From Azospirillum agricola (lineage in GTDB: Bacteria > Pseudomonadota > Alphaproteobacteria > Azospirillales > Azospirillaceae), in contig NZ_JAGINM010000025.1 of NCBI RefSeq assembly GCF_017876095.1, forward strand, positions 33,498-97,497: a stretch of DNA of 64,000 nt, in the 5' to 3' direction. Below are positions 40,043-46,722 of the stretch, piece by piece. Under the pieces are notes generated by a model. The model searched no databases. It saw only the letters and a list, made by a program, of their open reading frames with translations, and was not told where the DNA came from. A program made the position numbers and the translations under genes. Position 1 is the first letter of the stretch. Every line of letters starts with the position of its first letter.

Positions 40043-41236
40043 ATGGAAACCGGATCGACCGGGGAACGGGTGATCGTTCCCCTTGCCGAAGAAATCGCGA
40101 CCGTCCACAAGACCGCCCGCGCCTCCGGCGGCGTGCGGGTGCGCAAGACGGTCCAGGAAACCTTCCAGGACATCGACGAAACGGTGAGGACCCAGGAGGT
40201 CACCGTCCGCCGCGTCCCGGCCGGCCGCTGGATCGACGAGGCTCCCCGCCAGCGCCAGGAGGGCGACACGACGATCATCCCCATCGTCGAGGAGGTCGCC
40301 GTCATCGAGACCCGACTGCGGCTGGTCGAGGAAATCCATGTGACCCGGCGATCCTCCATCCGCCCCCTGCGCACCGCCGTTCCCGTGCGCCGCGAACGGG
40401 CCGAGATCGAGGCCATCGCCGCCGACGGCACCGCCATCAAAGCCCACCACCACACCAACGACGACACCAATCACGACACCGACGACGACACCCGTGACGG
40501 CGCGGCCGCCGCGCCCGTCCCCGCCCTCAGGAGAACAGCCATGACGACGATCATCGGTCTTTTCACCGACGCCACCGCCGCCGCCACCACCGCCCAGCAG
40601 GCCCGGACGGCGCTTCACGCCCTCGGCGACAGCGGGGCGGACATCCGGGTTTTCGGCTCCGGCGGCGATGGGACGGCGGCCGATCTGCGGGCCGCGCTGT
40701 CCGGCCTGGAAATCGACGATGCGGACATCCAGGCCCTCGCCGGCTCTCTGGAGCGGCGGGCCTTGATCGTCACCGCGCGGGTGTCCGCCGACCGGACCGA
40801 GGCGGTTGTTGAAATCATGACGGAGAACGGCGCGGAAGGGACCGACGTCTTCGACGGCCCGGACGAGGAACGGCTGGTCCTGCCCGAAGCCGAGGAGAGC
40901 ATCGACGTGGCGAAGACGAGCGTGACCACCGGCGTCCGCGCCCGCAGCACGGTCACCGAGCGCCCGGTCCACAAGACCGTGACCCTGAAGGACGAGACGG
41001 TCCAGGCCCGCCGCCGCGACGCCGACCGCGACCTCAGCCCGGAGGAGGCCGAGGCCGCCTTCCAGGAGCGGACTGTCGAAGTGACCGGCGTCTCGGAAGA
41101 GGCCGAGATCCGCAAGGCCGCCCGCCTGATCGGCGAGGTCGAGATCACCAAGGACAGCCAGGAACGCCAGGAAGTCATCCGCGACACCGTCCGCCGGACC
41201 GAGGTCGAGACGCAGCGGATCGAGCGTCACCGCTGA
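40043..41236 (+). CDS. Two-module YsnF/AvaK-like stress protein (DUF2382 x2), possible in-frame fusion
   Basis: 397 residues. Residues 1-120 form a first DUF2382 domain (VIVPLAEEIATVHKTARASG, then RVRKTVQETFQDIDETV). A low-complexity linker follows (about 130-160, rich in H, D, N, T). From Met167 a second complete-looking protein begins: MTTIIGLFTDATAAATTAQQ (a GS17M/YflT-like domain) and a second DUF2382 domain (RLVLPEAEESIDVAKTSVTT) to the end. Met167 (base 40541) has its own AGGAG seven bases upstream, so a separate 231-residue product may also be made. DUF2382 proteins are stress-associated and probably extracellular or surface-linked in some bacteria. The start at ATG 40043 follows AGGGA. 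Confidence 0.85.
   Translation: METGSTGERVIVPLAEEIATVHKTARASGGVRVRKTVQETFQDIDETVRTQEVTVRRVPAGRWIDEAPRQRQEGDTTIIPIVEEVAVIETRLRLVEEIHVTRRSSIRPLRTAVPVRRERAEIEAIAADGTAIKAHHHTNDDTNHDTDDDTRDGAAAAPVPALRRTAMTTIIGLFTDATAAATTAQQARTALHALGDSGADIRVFGSGGDGTAADLRAALSGLEIDDADIQALAGSLERRALIVTARVSADRTEAVVEIMTENGAEGTDVFDGPDEERLVLPEAEESIDVAKTSVTTGVRARSTVTERPVHKTVTLKDETVQARRRDADRDLSPEEAEAAFQERTVEVTGVSEEAEIRKAARLIGEVEITKDSQERQEVIRDTVRRTEVETQRIERHR
40529..40543 (+). promoter_or_regulatory. Internal ribosome-binding site and start inside the DUF2382 gene
   Basis: AGGAG at 40529-40533, a seven-base spacer and ATG at 40541, in frame with the surrounding gene. This is a stronger site than that of the annotated upstream start. 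Confidence 0.7.
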
Positions 41237-41340
41237 TCCCCCGTCGCTGAGGAAGCGTGGGTGGGGACGGTGCGTCGCGACCGGCGTGCCCACCCCCCAC
41301 CCACCGCTTTTCCGGCCCTTCTTCGGACCGGACGGACTTA

Positions 41341-41507
41341 GAGCGCCGAACAGAAGCTTGAGTCGTCTCTCGACACGTCATCCCCGCGAAGGCGGGGATC
41401 CAGAGTTTTCCGAGCGGAACCAATGGGAAAAGCCTGGATCCCCGCCTTCGCGGGGATGACGGTTCCATTGGGCACCGATGGCGAAAACGGAATTCTGTTC
41501 GGCGCTC
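41341..41507. mobile_element. MITE-like palindromic element with 15-bp terminal inverted repeats
   Basis: Ends GAGCGCCGAACAGAA (41341-41355) and TTCTGTTCGGCGCTC (41493-41507) are perfect inverted repeats. Both are flanked by TTA (41338-41340 and 41508-41510), as in a 3-bp target duplication. Inside is a second, 27-bp palindrome pair (GTCATCCCCGCGAAGGCGGG... at 41377 and its complement ending 41460). It encodes no protein. The right-hand TTA is the stop codon of the adjacent ribbon-helix-helix gene. Confidence 0.75.
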
Positions 41508-41759
41508 TTATCGCGTCGCGCCGCCCCGCCGGTCGAGTCGGTTCCGCATCCTCTCCACCCGTTCCCGCAGATCGTTGACGCAGGTGGTTCGAACCCAGCG
41601 GGCCAGGGCCGCCGGGTTGCGGGTCGGCGCATTCCGTTCGACGTAGCGGTCCGCCGACAGCCCGTCCCGCGCGCTCCGAGCCTGGAGCAGTTCCCAGTAG
41701 ACCGGCTCCAGATTCACCGTGACGGGCGTGCCGTCGAGGGTCAACACGCGGTTCACCAT
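41508..41759 (-). CDS. Small ribbon-helix-helix-domain protein
   Basis: 83 residues. NRVLTLDGTPVTVNLEPVYW followed by ELLQARSARDGLSADRYVER reads as the beta strand plus two helices of the RHH_4 family. The remainder is basic (RERVERMRNRLDRRGGATR). It is likely a DNA-binding regulator. The ribosome site AAGGAGG is excellent. The stop codon TAA coincides with the end of the MITE-like element, so the original C-terminus may have been altered by the insertion. It is divergent from another small RHH-like gene across an AT-rich region. Confidence 0.75.
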   Translation of the reverse strand: MVNRVLTLDGTPVTVNLEPVYWELLQARSARDGLSADRYVERNAPTRNPAALARWVRTTCVNDLRERVERMRNRLDRRGGATR

Positions 41760-41895
41760 GCAGCGCCTCCTTCAAGCGATGGGTGGGTTTACCACAGCGT
41801 GTGCATTCTTCATAACTACGTAGTTTGATATTTACTATCTTTTAGTTATACGTATTTACTTATTAAGCTAATTAATTGCTTTCGAAAATTCGCTG
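41760..41895. promoter_or_regulatory. AT-rich divergent promoter region with AACTACGTAGTT palindrome
   Basis: This 136-bp spacer is strikingly A/T-rich for this genome. It contains the perfect 12-bp palindrome AACTACGTAGTT at 41814-41825 and a related TATACGTATT at 41846-41855. Both flanking genes encode small RHH-like proteins, so this is a candidate operator for autoregulation. Confidence 0.55.
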
Positions 41896-42135
41896 ATGCA
41901 TCGTCTCCGCATGGCGGAAGACCTTGTTGCCCTGACCGTGAAGCTCGAACGTGACGACTGGCGCGTTGTCCATGAGCATGCCCTCGCCCTGAAGATGAGC
42001 GGCGACCCCGCGCGCGGGTCCATACAAGGGGTGCTGACATCGGCCCTCGCCGATTATTTTCAGGCCCATGGCTTGGGTGAGCTCAAGACGAAGCCGACCG
42101 GACGCGGTGGGCCGCGCAACCGCACGCGCGGCTGA
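41896..42135 (+). CDS. Small RHH/antitoxin-like protein
   Basis: 79 residues. VALTVKLERDDWRVVHEHAL followed by RGSIQGVLTSALADYFQAHG has the strand-helix-helix layout of CopG/ParD-like antitoxin DNA-binding domains, ending in a basic tail. No toxin gene is adjacent. No ribosome site precedes either ATG 41896 or ATG 41911; translation from a leaderless or weak site is possible. Confidence 0.5.
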   Translation: MHRLRMAEDLVALTVKLERDDWRVVHEHALALKMSGDPARGSIQGVLTSALADYFQAHGLGELKTKPTGRGGPRNRTRG

Positions 42136-42247
42136 GCTTTTCGAGGGAAAAACGCCGCCCGCATGCAACGAATCGGGCGCTGGCGTGTCAATGCGTGGAC
42201 AAGCGCCGCCACCGCGCGGCCCGTTCCATCCGCCATGGGAGCATGAC

Positions 42248-42700
42248 ATGCGCACGCTTTTCACCGCCGCCGTCCCGGCCCTTCTGCTGCTGGCGGCGGC
42301 CACGCCGGGCCAGGCCCAGACCGCCACGCCCCCCGGCAAGGCCGAGGCCGTGGCAGCCGGCACCATGGACACCGGCGCCCGCGACCTCGTGCCCTCGCGC
42401 GACCTGATCGGCAAGCCGGTGGTCCATCGTCACGGCGGCCCGGTCGCCGGCACCATCCAGGACGTCACCACCGGTTCCGACGGCCAGCCGGTCATCGCGC
42501 TGAAGCGGCCGAACGACGACCGCCCGCTGATGCTCGGCGCCTCCGACTTCGAGCGGCGCGGCGACAGCGTCGTCATCATGCACGACCCGAGCGCGCTCGA
42601 CCAGCGCGCCCAGTACGAGCGTCAGGGCGCCACCGGTTCCGGCAGTTCCTCGGGCGGCGCGGCGGCGACGGGCGCGGGAAGCGCGGGCACCGTCAAGTAA
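42248..42700 (+). CDS. Exported PRC-barrel-like protein
   Basis: 150 residues. The signal peptide is MRTLFTAAVPALLLLAAATPGQAQ. RDLIGKPVVHRHGGPVAGTI and QDVTTGSDGQPVIALKRPND resemble a PRC-barrel beta fold. The tail is Gly/Ser/Ala-rich (SGSSSGGAAATGAGSAG). The ATG at 42248 has GGGAG seven bases upstream. The family includes photosynthetic reaction-centre H-type and RimM domains, but periplasmic versions have no known role. Confidence 0.75.
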   Translation: MRTLFTAAVPALLLLAAATPGQAQTATPPGKAEAVAAGTMDTGARDLVPSRDLIGKPVVHRHGGPVAGTIQDVTTGSDGQPVIALKRPNDDRPLMLGASDFERRGDSVVIMHDPSALDQRAQYERQGATGSGSSSGGAAATGAGSAGTVK

Positions 42701-42851
42701 GAGAGCCTCGTTCCGCAGCGGCGGCACAGCGCCAGGACGAAAAACATCCACGCTTTTCGCCCGCAGGAGGCGAGCCGTTTCGTCAGATTGAGGGGGCGGT
42801 CGGGGCGGTGGATCGGCCACCGCCCGCGCCGCACTGACGGAGGGCAAGAGG

Positions 42852-42923
42852 ATGGACAAAATCCTCACTCTCCTGATCCTGGTGCTGGAGATCGTCAAGC
42901 GTCTGCTTGACCTTCTGCACTAA
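42852..42923 (+). CDS. 23-residue hydrophobic peptide
   Basis: The ORF encodes MDKILTLLILVLEIV followed by KRLLDLLH and stop TAA. It has GGAGG eight bases before the ATG and ends 130 bp before the DUF1289 gene. The peptide would be one amphipathic or membrane helix, 12 of 23 residues being Leu or Ile, with K/E/D/R spaced along one face. It resembles type I toxin or phenol-soluble-modulin-like peptides in composition only. Coding status rests on the ribosome site. Confidence 0.45.
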   Translation: MDKILTLLILVLEIVKRLLDLLH

Positions 42924-42929
42924 GATCGG

Positions 42930-42967
42930 GCGGGCGTGCCGGAGGATACGAGCCCCCGGCACGCCTA
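42930..42967 (+). terminator. GC hairpin after the 23-residue peptide
   Basis: GGGCGTGCCGG is followed by a loop and CCGGCACGCC about 25 bases on. No T run follows, so termination would be inefficient. It begins within seven bases of the peptide stop codon. Confidence 0.45.
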
Positions 42968-43055
42968 CCCCCGATATTGCGCTTCCCTATCCGCCGGTCA
43001 AGGCTTCAATAGGATCCAGGCGCCTGCGCAATCGCCGGCTGCACGGGGGGAACGC

Positions 43056-43184
43056 TCAGCCCTCCGCCGCTTCACCCTCGTCATCGCCCAGTGCGGCGTT
43101 GATCTGGTCGAGAGTTCGGCCGCAGCCGGTGCAGACATCGCCGTCGATGGCGCACATGCCCAGGCAATCGGGATCGTCGCTCAT
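43056..43184 (-). CDS. DUF1289 small cysteine-rich protein
   Basis: 42 residues. The motif CLGMCAIDGDVCTGCGRTLDQI fits the DUF1289 signature C-x-(G)-x-C-x(6)-C-x-x-C-x-R-T. The four cysteines suggest a metal-binding or redox knuckle. The start is ATG 43184 with GAGGTG about nine bases upstream. The C-terminus is acidic. Function is unknown. Confidence 0.75.
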   Translation of the reverse strand: MSDDPDCLGMCAIDGDVCTGCGRTLDQINAALGDDEGEAAEG

Positions 43185-43260
43185 TCCGTAGACACCTCAA
43201 GCCCTGTGGGAACCGCTGGACAGCCGTCATTGTGCCGACGCGCCAACCCCGAATCCACCA

Positions 43261-44349
43261 TCAAGCGTCGATGACGGTCAGCTCACCGGCGATCGGCGTC
43301 GCCATCAGCCCCTTGACCGCGACCGGATCGAGACCGGCGGCGAGCAGGCAGACCAGCTTGGCGTAGGACGCCTCGGGCGTCATGTCATAGGCGCCGACCG
43401 CCCCGACCGCGCCCAGCCCGGTGGCGTAGGCGCCGGGCAGCACCGCGCCGGCCTGGACCTGGGTGTTGTCCATCACCACCACGCCGGACCGGTCGGCGCC
43501 GGCCAGCGCCGCGAGGAAGGCCGGATCGGTCGGGCCGTTGCCCTCGCCGAAGGCCAGCAGCACCAGCCCCTTCGCCGCCGGGACGGTGCCCGACAGCATG
43601 GCGGACACCGTCGAGGCCCGGATGCCCGGATGGAGCCAAAGCATCGGCACGGAGAACCCATCCAGCGCCGCCGCCTGGGCGTCCAATTCCTCCCGGCGCC
43701 CGGCGCGGTTCGCCGGCACCGACAGCGAGCTGTCCTCGCCGGGCATCGGCAGCCACAGCGCGCTGTTCCGGTCGACGAAACTCCCCACCGTCGCCAGCGG
43801 CGGGAAGTTGGGCGACCCGAAGCCGGCGAAGCGGTTGGCGTCGATTTTCCGCGCCCGGTTGCCGCGCAGCAGCCGCGTGTCGAAGAAGACGCAGACCTCC
43901 GGCACCGGCAGGGTTCCGGCCAGCGCCAGGGCGCCGACCAGATTGGGCAGCGCGTCGCTGAGCGCGACGGTCAGCGGCACCTGGGAACCGCCGAGGATCA
44001 CCGGCTTGGACAGGCCGGGCAGCAGGAAGGACAGGGCCGAGGCCGTGTAGGCCATGCTGTCGGTGCCGTGCAGCACGACGAAGCCGTCATGCTCGTCGTA
44101 GACGTCCAGGATGCGGCGGGCGATGACGATCCAGTCGGCCGGGGTCATCGCCGAACTGTCGAGCGTCCGGTCGAGCCAGCCCATCGTCCAGGTCAGGCCG
44201 GGATGATCGGCCACCCGGTGTCCGGACAGGCCGGGCATCGAGAGCACGAGCCGTTCGAACTCCGGACCGGGAACCGGGGCCAGCGCCCCCTGCGCGTCGG
44301 GAACGCAGCCGATGGTGCCGCCGGTGTACAGGACATGGACCTTCGCCAT
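43261..44349 (-). CDS. L-asparaginase (classical type I family)
   Basis: 362 residues. The two catalytic-threonine boxes are YTGGTIGC (first Thr) and VVLHGTDSMAYTASALSFLL (second Thr, Asp). No signal peptide is seen, so the enzyme is cytoplasmic. KIDANRFAGFGSPNFPPLATVG matches the family middle region. It hydrolyses asparagine to aspartate and ammonia. It is unrelated in fold to the zinc-type enzyme at 29297, so the window has two independent asparaginases. The ATG is at 44349. Confidence 0.9.
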   Translation of the reverse strand: MAKVHVLYTGGTIGCVPDAQGALAPVPGPEFERLVLSMPGLSGHRVADHPGLTWTMGWLDRTLDSSAMTPADWIVIARRILDVYDEHDGFVVLHGTDSMAYTASALSFLLPGLSKPVILGGSQVPLTVALSDALPNLVGALALAGTLPVPEVCVFFDTRLLRGNRARKIDANRFAGFGSPNFPPLATVGSFVDRNSALWLPMPGEDSSLSVPANRAGRREELDAQAAALDGFSVPMLWLHPGIRASTVSAMLSGTVPAAKGLVLLAFGEGNGPTDPAFLAALAGADRSGVVVMDNTQVQAGAVLPGAYATGLGAVGAVGAYDMTPEASYAKLVCLLAAGLDPVAVKGLMATPIAGELTVIDA

Positions 44350-44405
44350 CGCTCGCCCCCCTTGCCGCCTGTCCCTCGCGAGCGCGAACGATACGACGGA
44401 GCGGT

Positions 44406-44666
44406 TCAGTCCTCAACAAGCACGCGGCCGTAAACCCGGGCCGGGACCGCCAGCGCCGGCATGACGGCGGAGCGGAAGGAAAGGCCCGGCGTGTCGTCGG
44501 CGACGCCGTTCGGGACGCAGCCCGCAACGCCCTTCGGAACGATGACGGGGGCGTAGGCCAGCCGGAAGGGTTCGCGCCCGGCCGCCGGGCGCGCGGGGGG
44601 ATCGCGCGGGCGGTCGAGGCGGGCGGCCTCCAGCACCACGCTGGTCAGGGCCATGGTCAGCAGCAT
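44406..44666 (-). CDS. Hypothetical small protein divergent from LysR gene
   Basis: 86 residues from ATG 44666 (MLLTMALTSVVLEAARLDRP). I recognise no family. Third codon positions are strongly GC, as in real genes here. There is no strong Shine-Dalgarno; an ATG at 44723 would extend it. Its position opposite a LysR gene, with a palindrome between, suggests it is that regulator's target. It could also be only a conserved frame. Confidence 0.5.
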   Translation of the reverse strand: MLLTMALTSVVLEAARLDRPRDPPARPAAGREPFRLAYAPVIVPKGVAGCVPNGVADDTPGLSFRSAVMPALAVPARVYGRVLVED

Positions 44667-44750
44667 GATCGTCTCGCAGGTCTCGGGGGATGTCTTGGAG
44701 ACGGAACATGGGGCGGCGCGCATTCCCCTGGAAACGAATAGGCATTATGA

Positions 44751-44773
44751 GGTCATTACGATTCGTGATGACC
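44751..44773. promoter_or_regulatory. 23-bp palindrome, likely LysR operator
   Basis: GGTCATTACGA, one central T, TCGTGATGACC: an 11+11 inverted repeat with one mismatch. It lies 61 bp before the LysR start and in the path of the divergent small gene. Length and T-rich/A-rich ends fit a LysR-type site. Confidence 0.65.
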
Positions 44774-44833
44774 AGCCGTTGCGGCGGCGGGGCGCCTCTG
44801 CTTGAATGGGAGGCAACTTCCGGTGCCACGGCC

Positions 44834-45721
44834 ATGCTCGCGAATCTCGACACCGACCTGCTGCGCGCCTTCGTCGCCGTCGCCGAACAGCTCAGCTTCA
44901 CCCGCGCGGGCGAACGGCTCGGCCGCACCCAGGCGGCGGTCAGCCAGCAGGTCCGCCGGCTGGAGGACACCGTCGCCAAGCGCGTGTTCGAGCGCGACAC
45001 CCACGGCGTCCGCCTGACCCGCGACGGCGAGGTGCTGCTGGCCTACGCCCGGCGCATGCTGACCCTGAACGACGAGGTGATGGCGCTGATGCGCCGGACC
45101 ACCACCGTCGCCAGCGTCCGCATCGGCACGCCCGACGACTACGCCACCATGCTGCTGCCCGAGGTGCTGGCCCGCTTCAACGCCAGCTACCCCGACGTGA
45201 TGGTCGAGGTGGTCTGCGACAACAGCCCCGATCTGGTCGCCGAGATCGACAAGGGCCGCTACGATCTGGCGCTGGTCACCCGCCGCTCCGACGACCCCGG
45301 CGGCGAATTGGTGCGGCGCGAGCCGGTCGCCTGGGTGGCGCCGCCGCTCGATCCCGCCACGGGCCCAGGCGTACGGCCGGTGGAGCGGTGCGATCCCCTG
45401 CCGCTGGCGCTGTTTCCCAAGGGCTGCGTCGTGCGCGACCTCGCCGTCGACGCGCTCGACCGCATCGGCCGCGACTGGCGCGTCGCCTTCACCAGCAAGA
45501 GCGTCGTCGCCGTGCACGGCGCCATCCTCGGCGGGCTGGGGGTGACGGCGATGGAGGAGTGCACGGTGCCGCCCTCGCTGCGGCGGATCGGCCCGGCCGA
45601 CGGCTTTCCGGAGCTGCCCGACATCCACATCGCCCTGCACCGGGCGCCCGGACAGCTGGCGAAGCCGGTCCGGCTGCTGGCCGACGCCATTCACGATCTG
45701 GTGGGGGAGACCGCGCGATGA
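44834..45721 (+). CDS. LysR-family transcriptional regulator
   Basis: 295 residues. The N-terminal winged helix-turn-helix (NLDTDLLRAFVAVAEQLSFT then RAGERLGRTQAAVSQQVRRL) is followed by a substrate-binding effector domain (about 92-290). The start at ATG 44834 begins the family's usual N-terminus; an upstream in-frame extension crosses the palindrome at 44751. Target and effector are unknown. Its stop overlaps the next gene start (ATGA), so the two are coupled. Confidence 0.9.
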   Translation: MLANLDTDLLRAFVAVAEQLSFTRAGERLGRTQAAVSQQVRRLEDTVAKRVFERDTHGVRLTRDGEVLLAYARRMLTLNDEVMALMRRTTTVASVRIGTPDDYATMLLPEVLARFNASYPDVMVEVVCDNSPDLVAEIDKGRYDLALVTRRSDDPGGELVRREPVAWVAPPLDPATGPGVRPVERCDPLPLALFPKGCVVRDLAVDALDRIGRDWRVAFTSKSVVAVHGAILGGLGVTAMEECTVPPSLRRIGPADGFPELPDIHIALHRAPGQLAKPVRLLADAIHDLVGETAR

Positions 45722-46650
45722 GACGCCGCGCGACGCTCCCGCGGATCGCCCTGCTGGCTGCCCTGCTCCTGCCCGCGTCCTTGCCGGCGCGGTCGCAGAG
45801 CCCGGTCGCCACCGGCGCCCCGCTGACCGGCGAGGTCATCCTGAACCGCGACATCGAGGTGCGGATCGGCCCCAACGAGGATGCCCGCATCGTCATGACC
45901 CTGAAGCAGGGCAAGGCGCTGAACGCGCTGGGCACGCCGCGCGGCACCTACTGGACCGAGGTCGCCATCGGCGGCCAGCCGATCGGCTATGTCCCGGCCG
46001 ACAGCCTGGACCCGGCCCTGATGGTCACCGGCCGCCCCGCCGTCGGCGGCGAGGGGCCGCGCCCGGCCAGGCCCGCCGCCGGCAAGCCGGCCGAGCCGGC
46101 GACCAGCGGCCGAACCGCCGCCGTCGTCCCGCGCGAGGCGTGGGACAAGGCGGCGCAGGCTCCCGCCCAGGGCTACGTCGTCGCCGCCAAGCCGGTCGGC
46201 GCCACCGAATTCCTCAGCAACAAGAAGCGGCGCGGCTTCACCCTGCGCAAGGGCGACGTCGTCGGCGTCATCAGCGTCGCCAGCGGGCAGGCGACGCTGG
46301 CGCTTCCCGCCGGAACCCGCGCGACGGCGCCGGTGGACGGGCTGGTCGGGGTGGTCGCCCCCTACCCGCTGCCCGGCATGCCGCCGATCGAGCCGGGGAT
46401 GCTCTACGCCGCCAAGCTCGGCGAGTATGTCAGCTACGGCGAGGGGCTGCGCGCCTGGCAGGAGTTCACCGCCGGCCCCGGCAGCGCCTACCGCGACCTG
46501 CCGCCGATGGTCTGGCCGGTCTTCAAGGGCGCCCGCACGCTTTACGACATCGGGGTCGGTCCTTTCACACGCTTGCAGGTCGACACCGCCTGCGGCACCT
46601 TGGCGCAGCGCGGACTGGATTGCACGGTGATCGAGTTGGACACGTTTTGA
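45718..46650 (+). CDS. Exported bacterial SH3-domain protein
   Basis: 310 residues. Signal peptide at 1-26 (LLAALLLPASLPARS). An SH3-like domain spans about 38-100 (VILNRDIEVRIGPNEDARIV then MTLKQGKALNALGT...GYVPADSL). A Pro-rich linker follows and then a domain of about 170 residues that I do not recognise (GYVVAAKPVGATEFLSNKKR, ending CGTLAQRGLDCTVIELDTF). The two cysteines near the end may form a disulfide. SH3 domains of this kind bind cell wall. It overlaps the LysR gene by ATGA. Confidence 0.7.
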   Translation: MRRRATLPRIALLAALLLPASLPARSQSPVATGAPLTGEVILNRDIEVRIGPNEDARIVMTLKQGKALNALGTPRGTYWTEVAIGGQPIGYVPADSLDPALMVTGRPAVGGEGPRPARPAAGKPAEPATSGRTAAVVPREAWDKAAQAPAQGYVVAAKPVGATEFLSNKKRRGFTLRKGDVVGVISVASGQATLALPAGTRATAPVDGLVGVVAPYPLPGMPPIEPGMLYAAKLGEYVSYGEGLRAWQEFTAGPGSAYRDLPPMVWPVFKGARTLYDIGVGPFTRLQVDTACGTLAQRGLDCTVIELDTF

Positions 46651-46722
46651 GATTCGTTAAACCATGATTCCTTAAGATTTGGCGGCCATTGTGTTGCGGC
46701 CCTGCCCTCCGGACGGTTCGTC

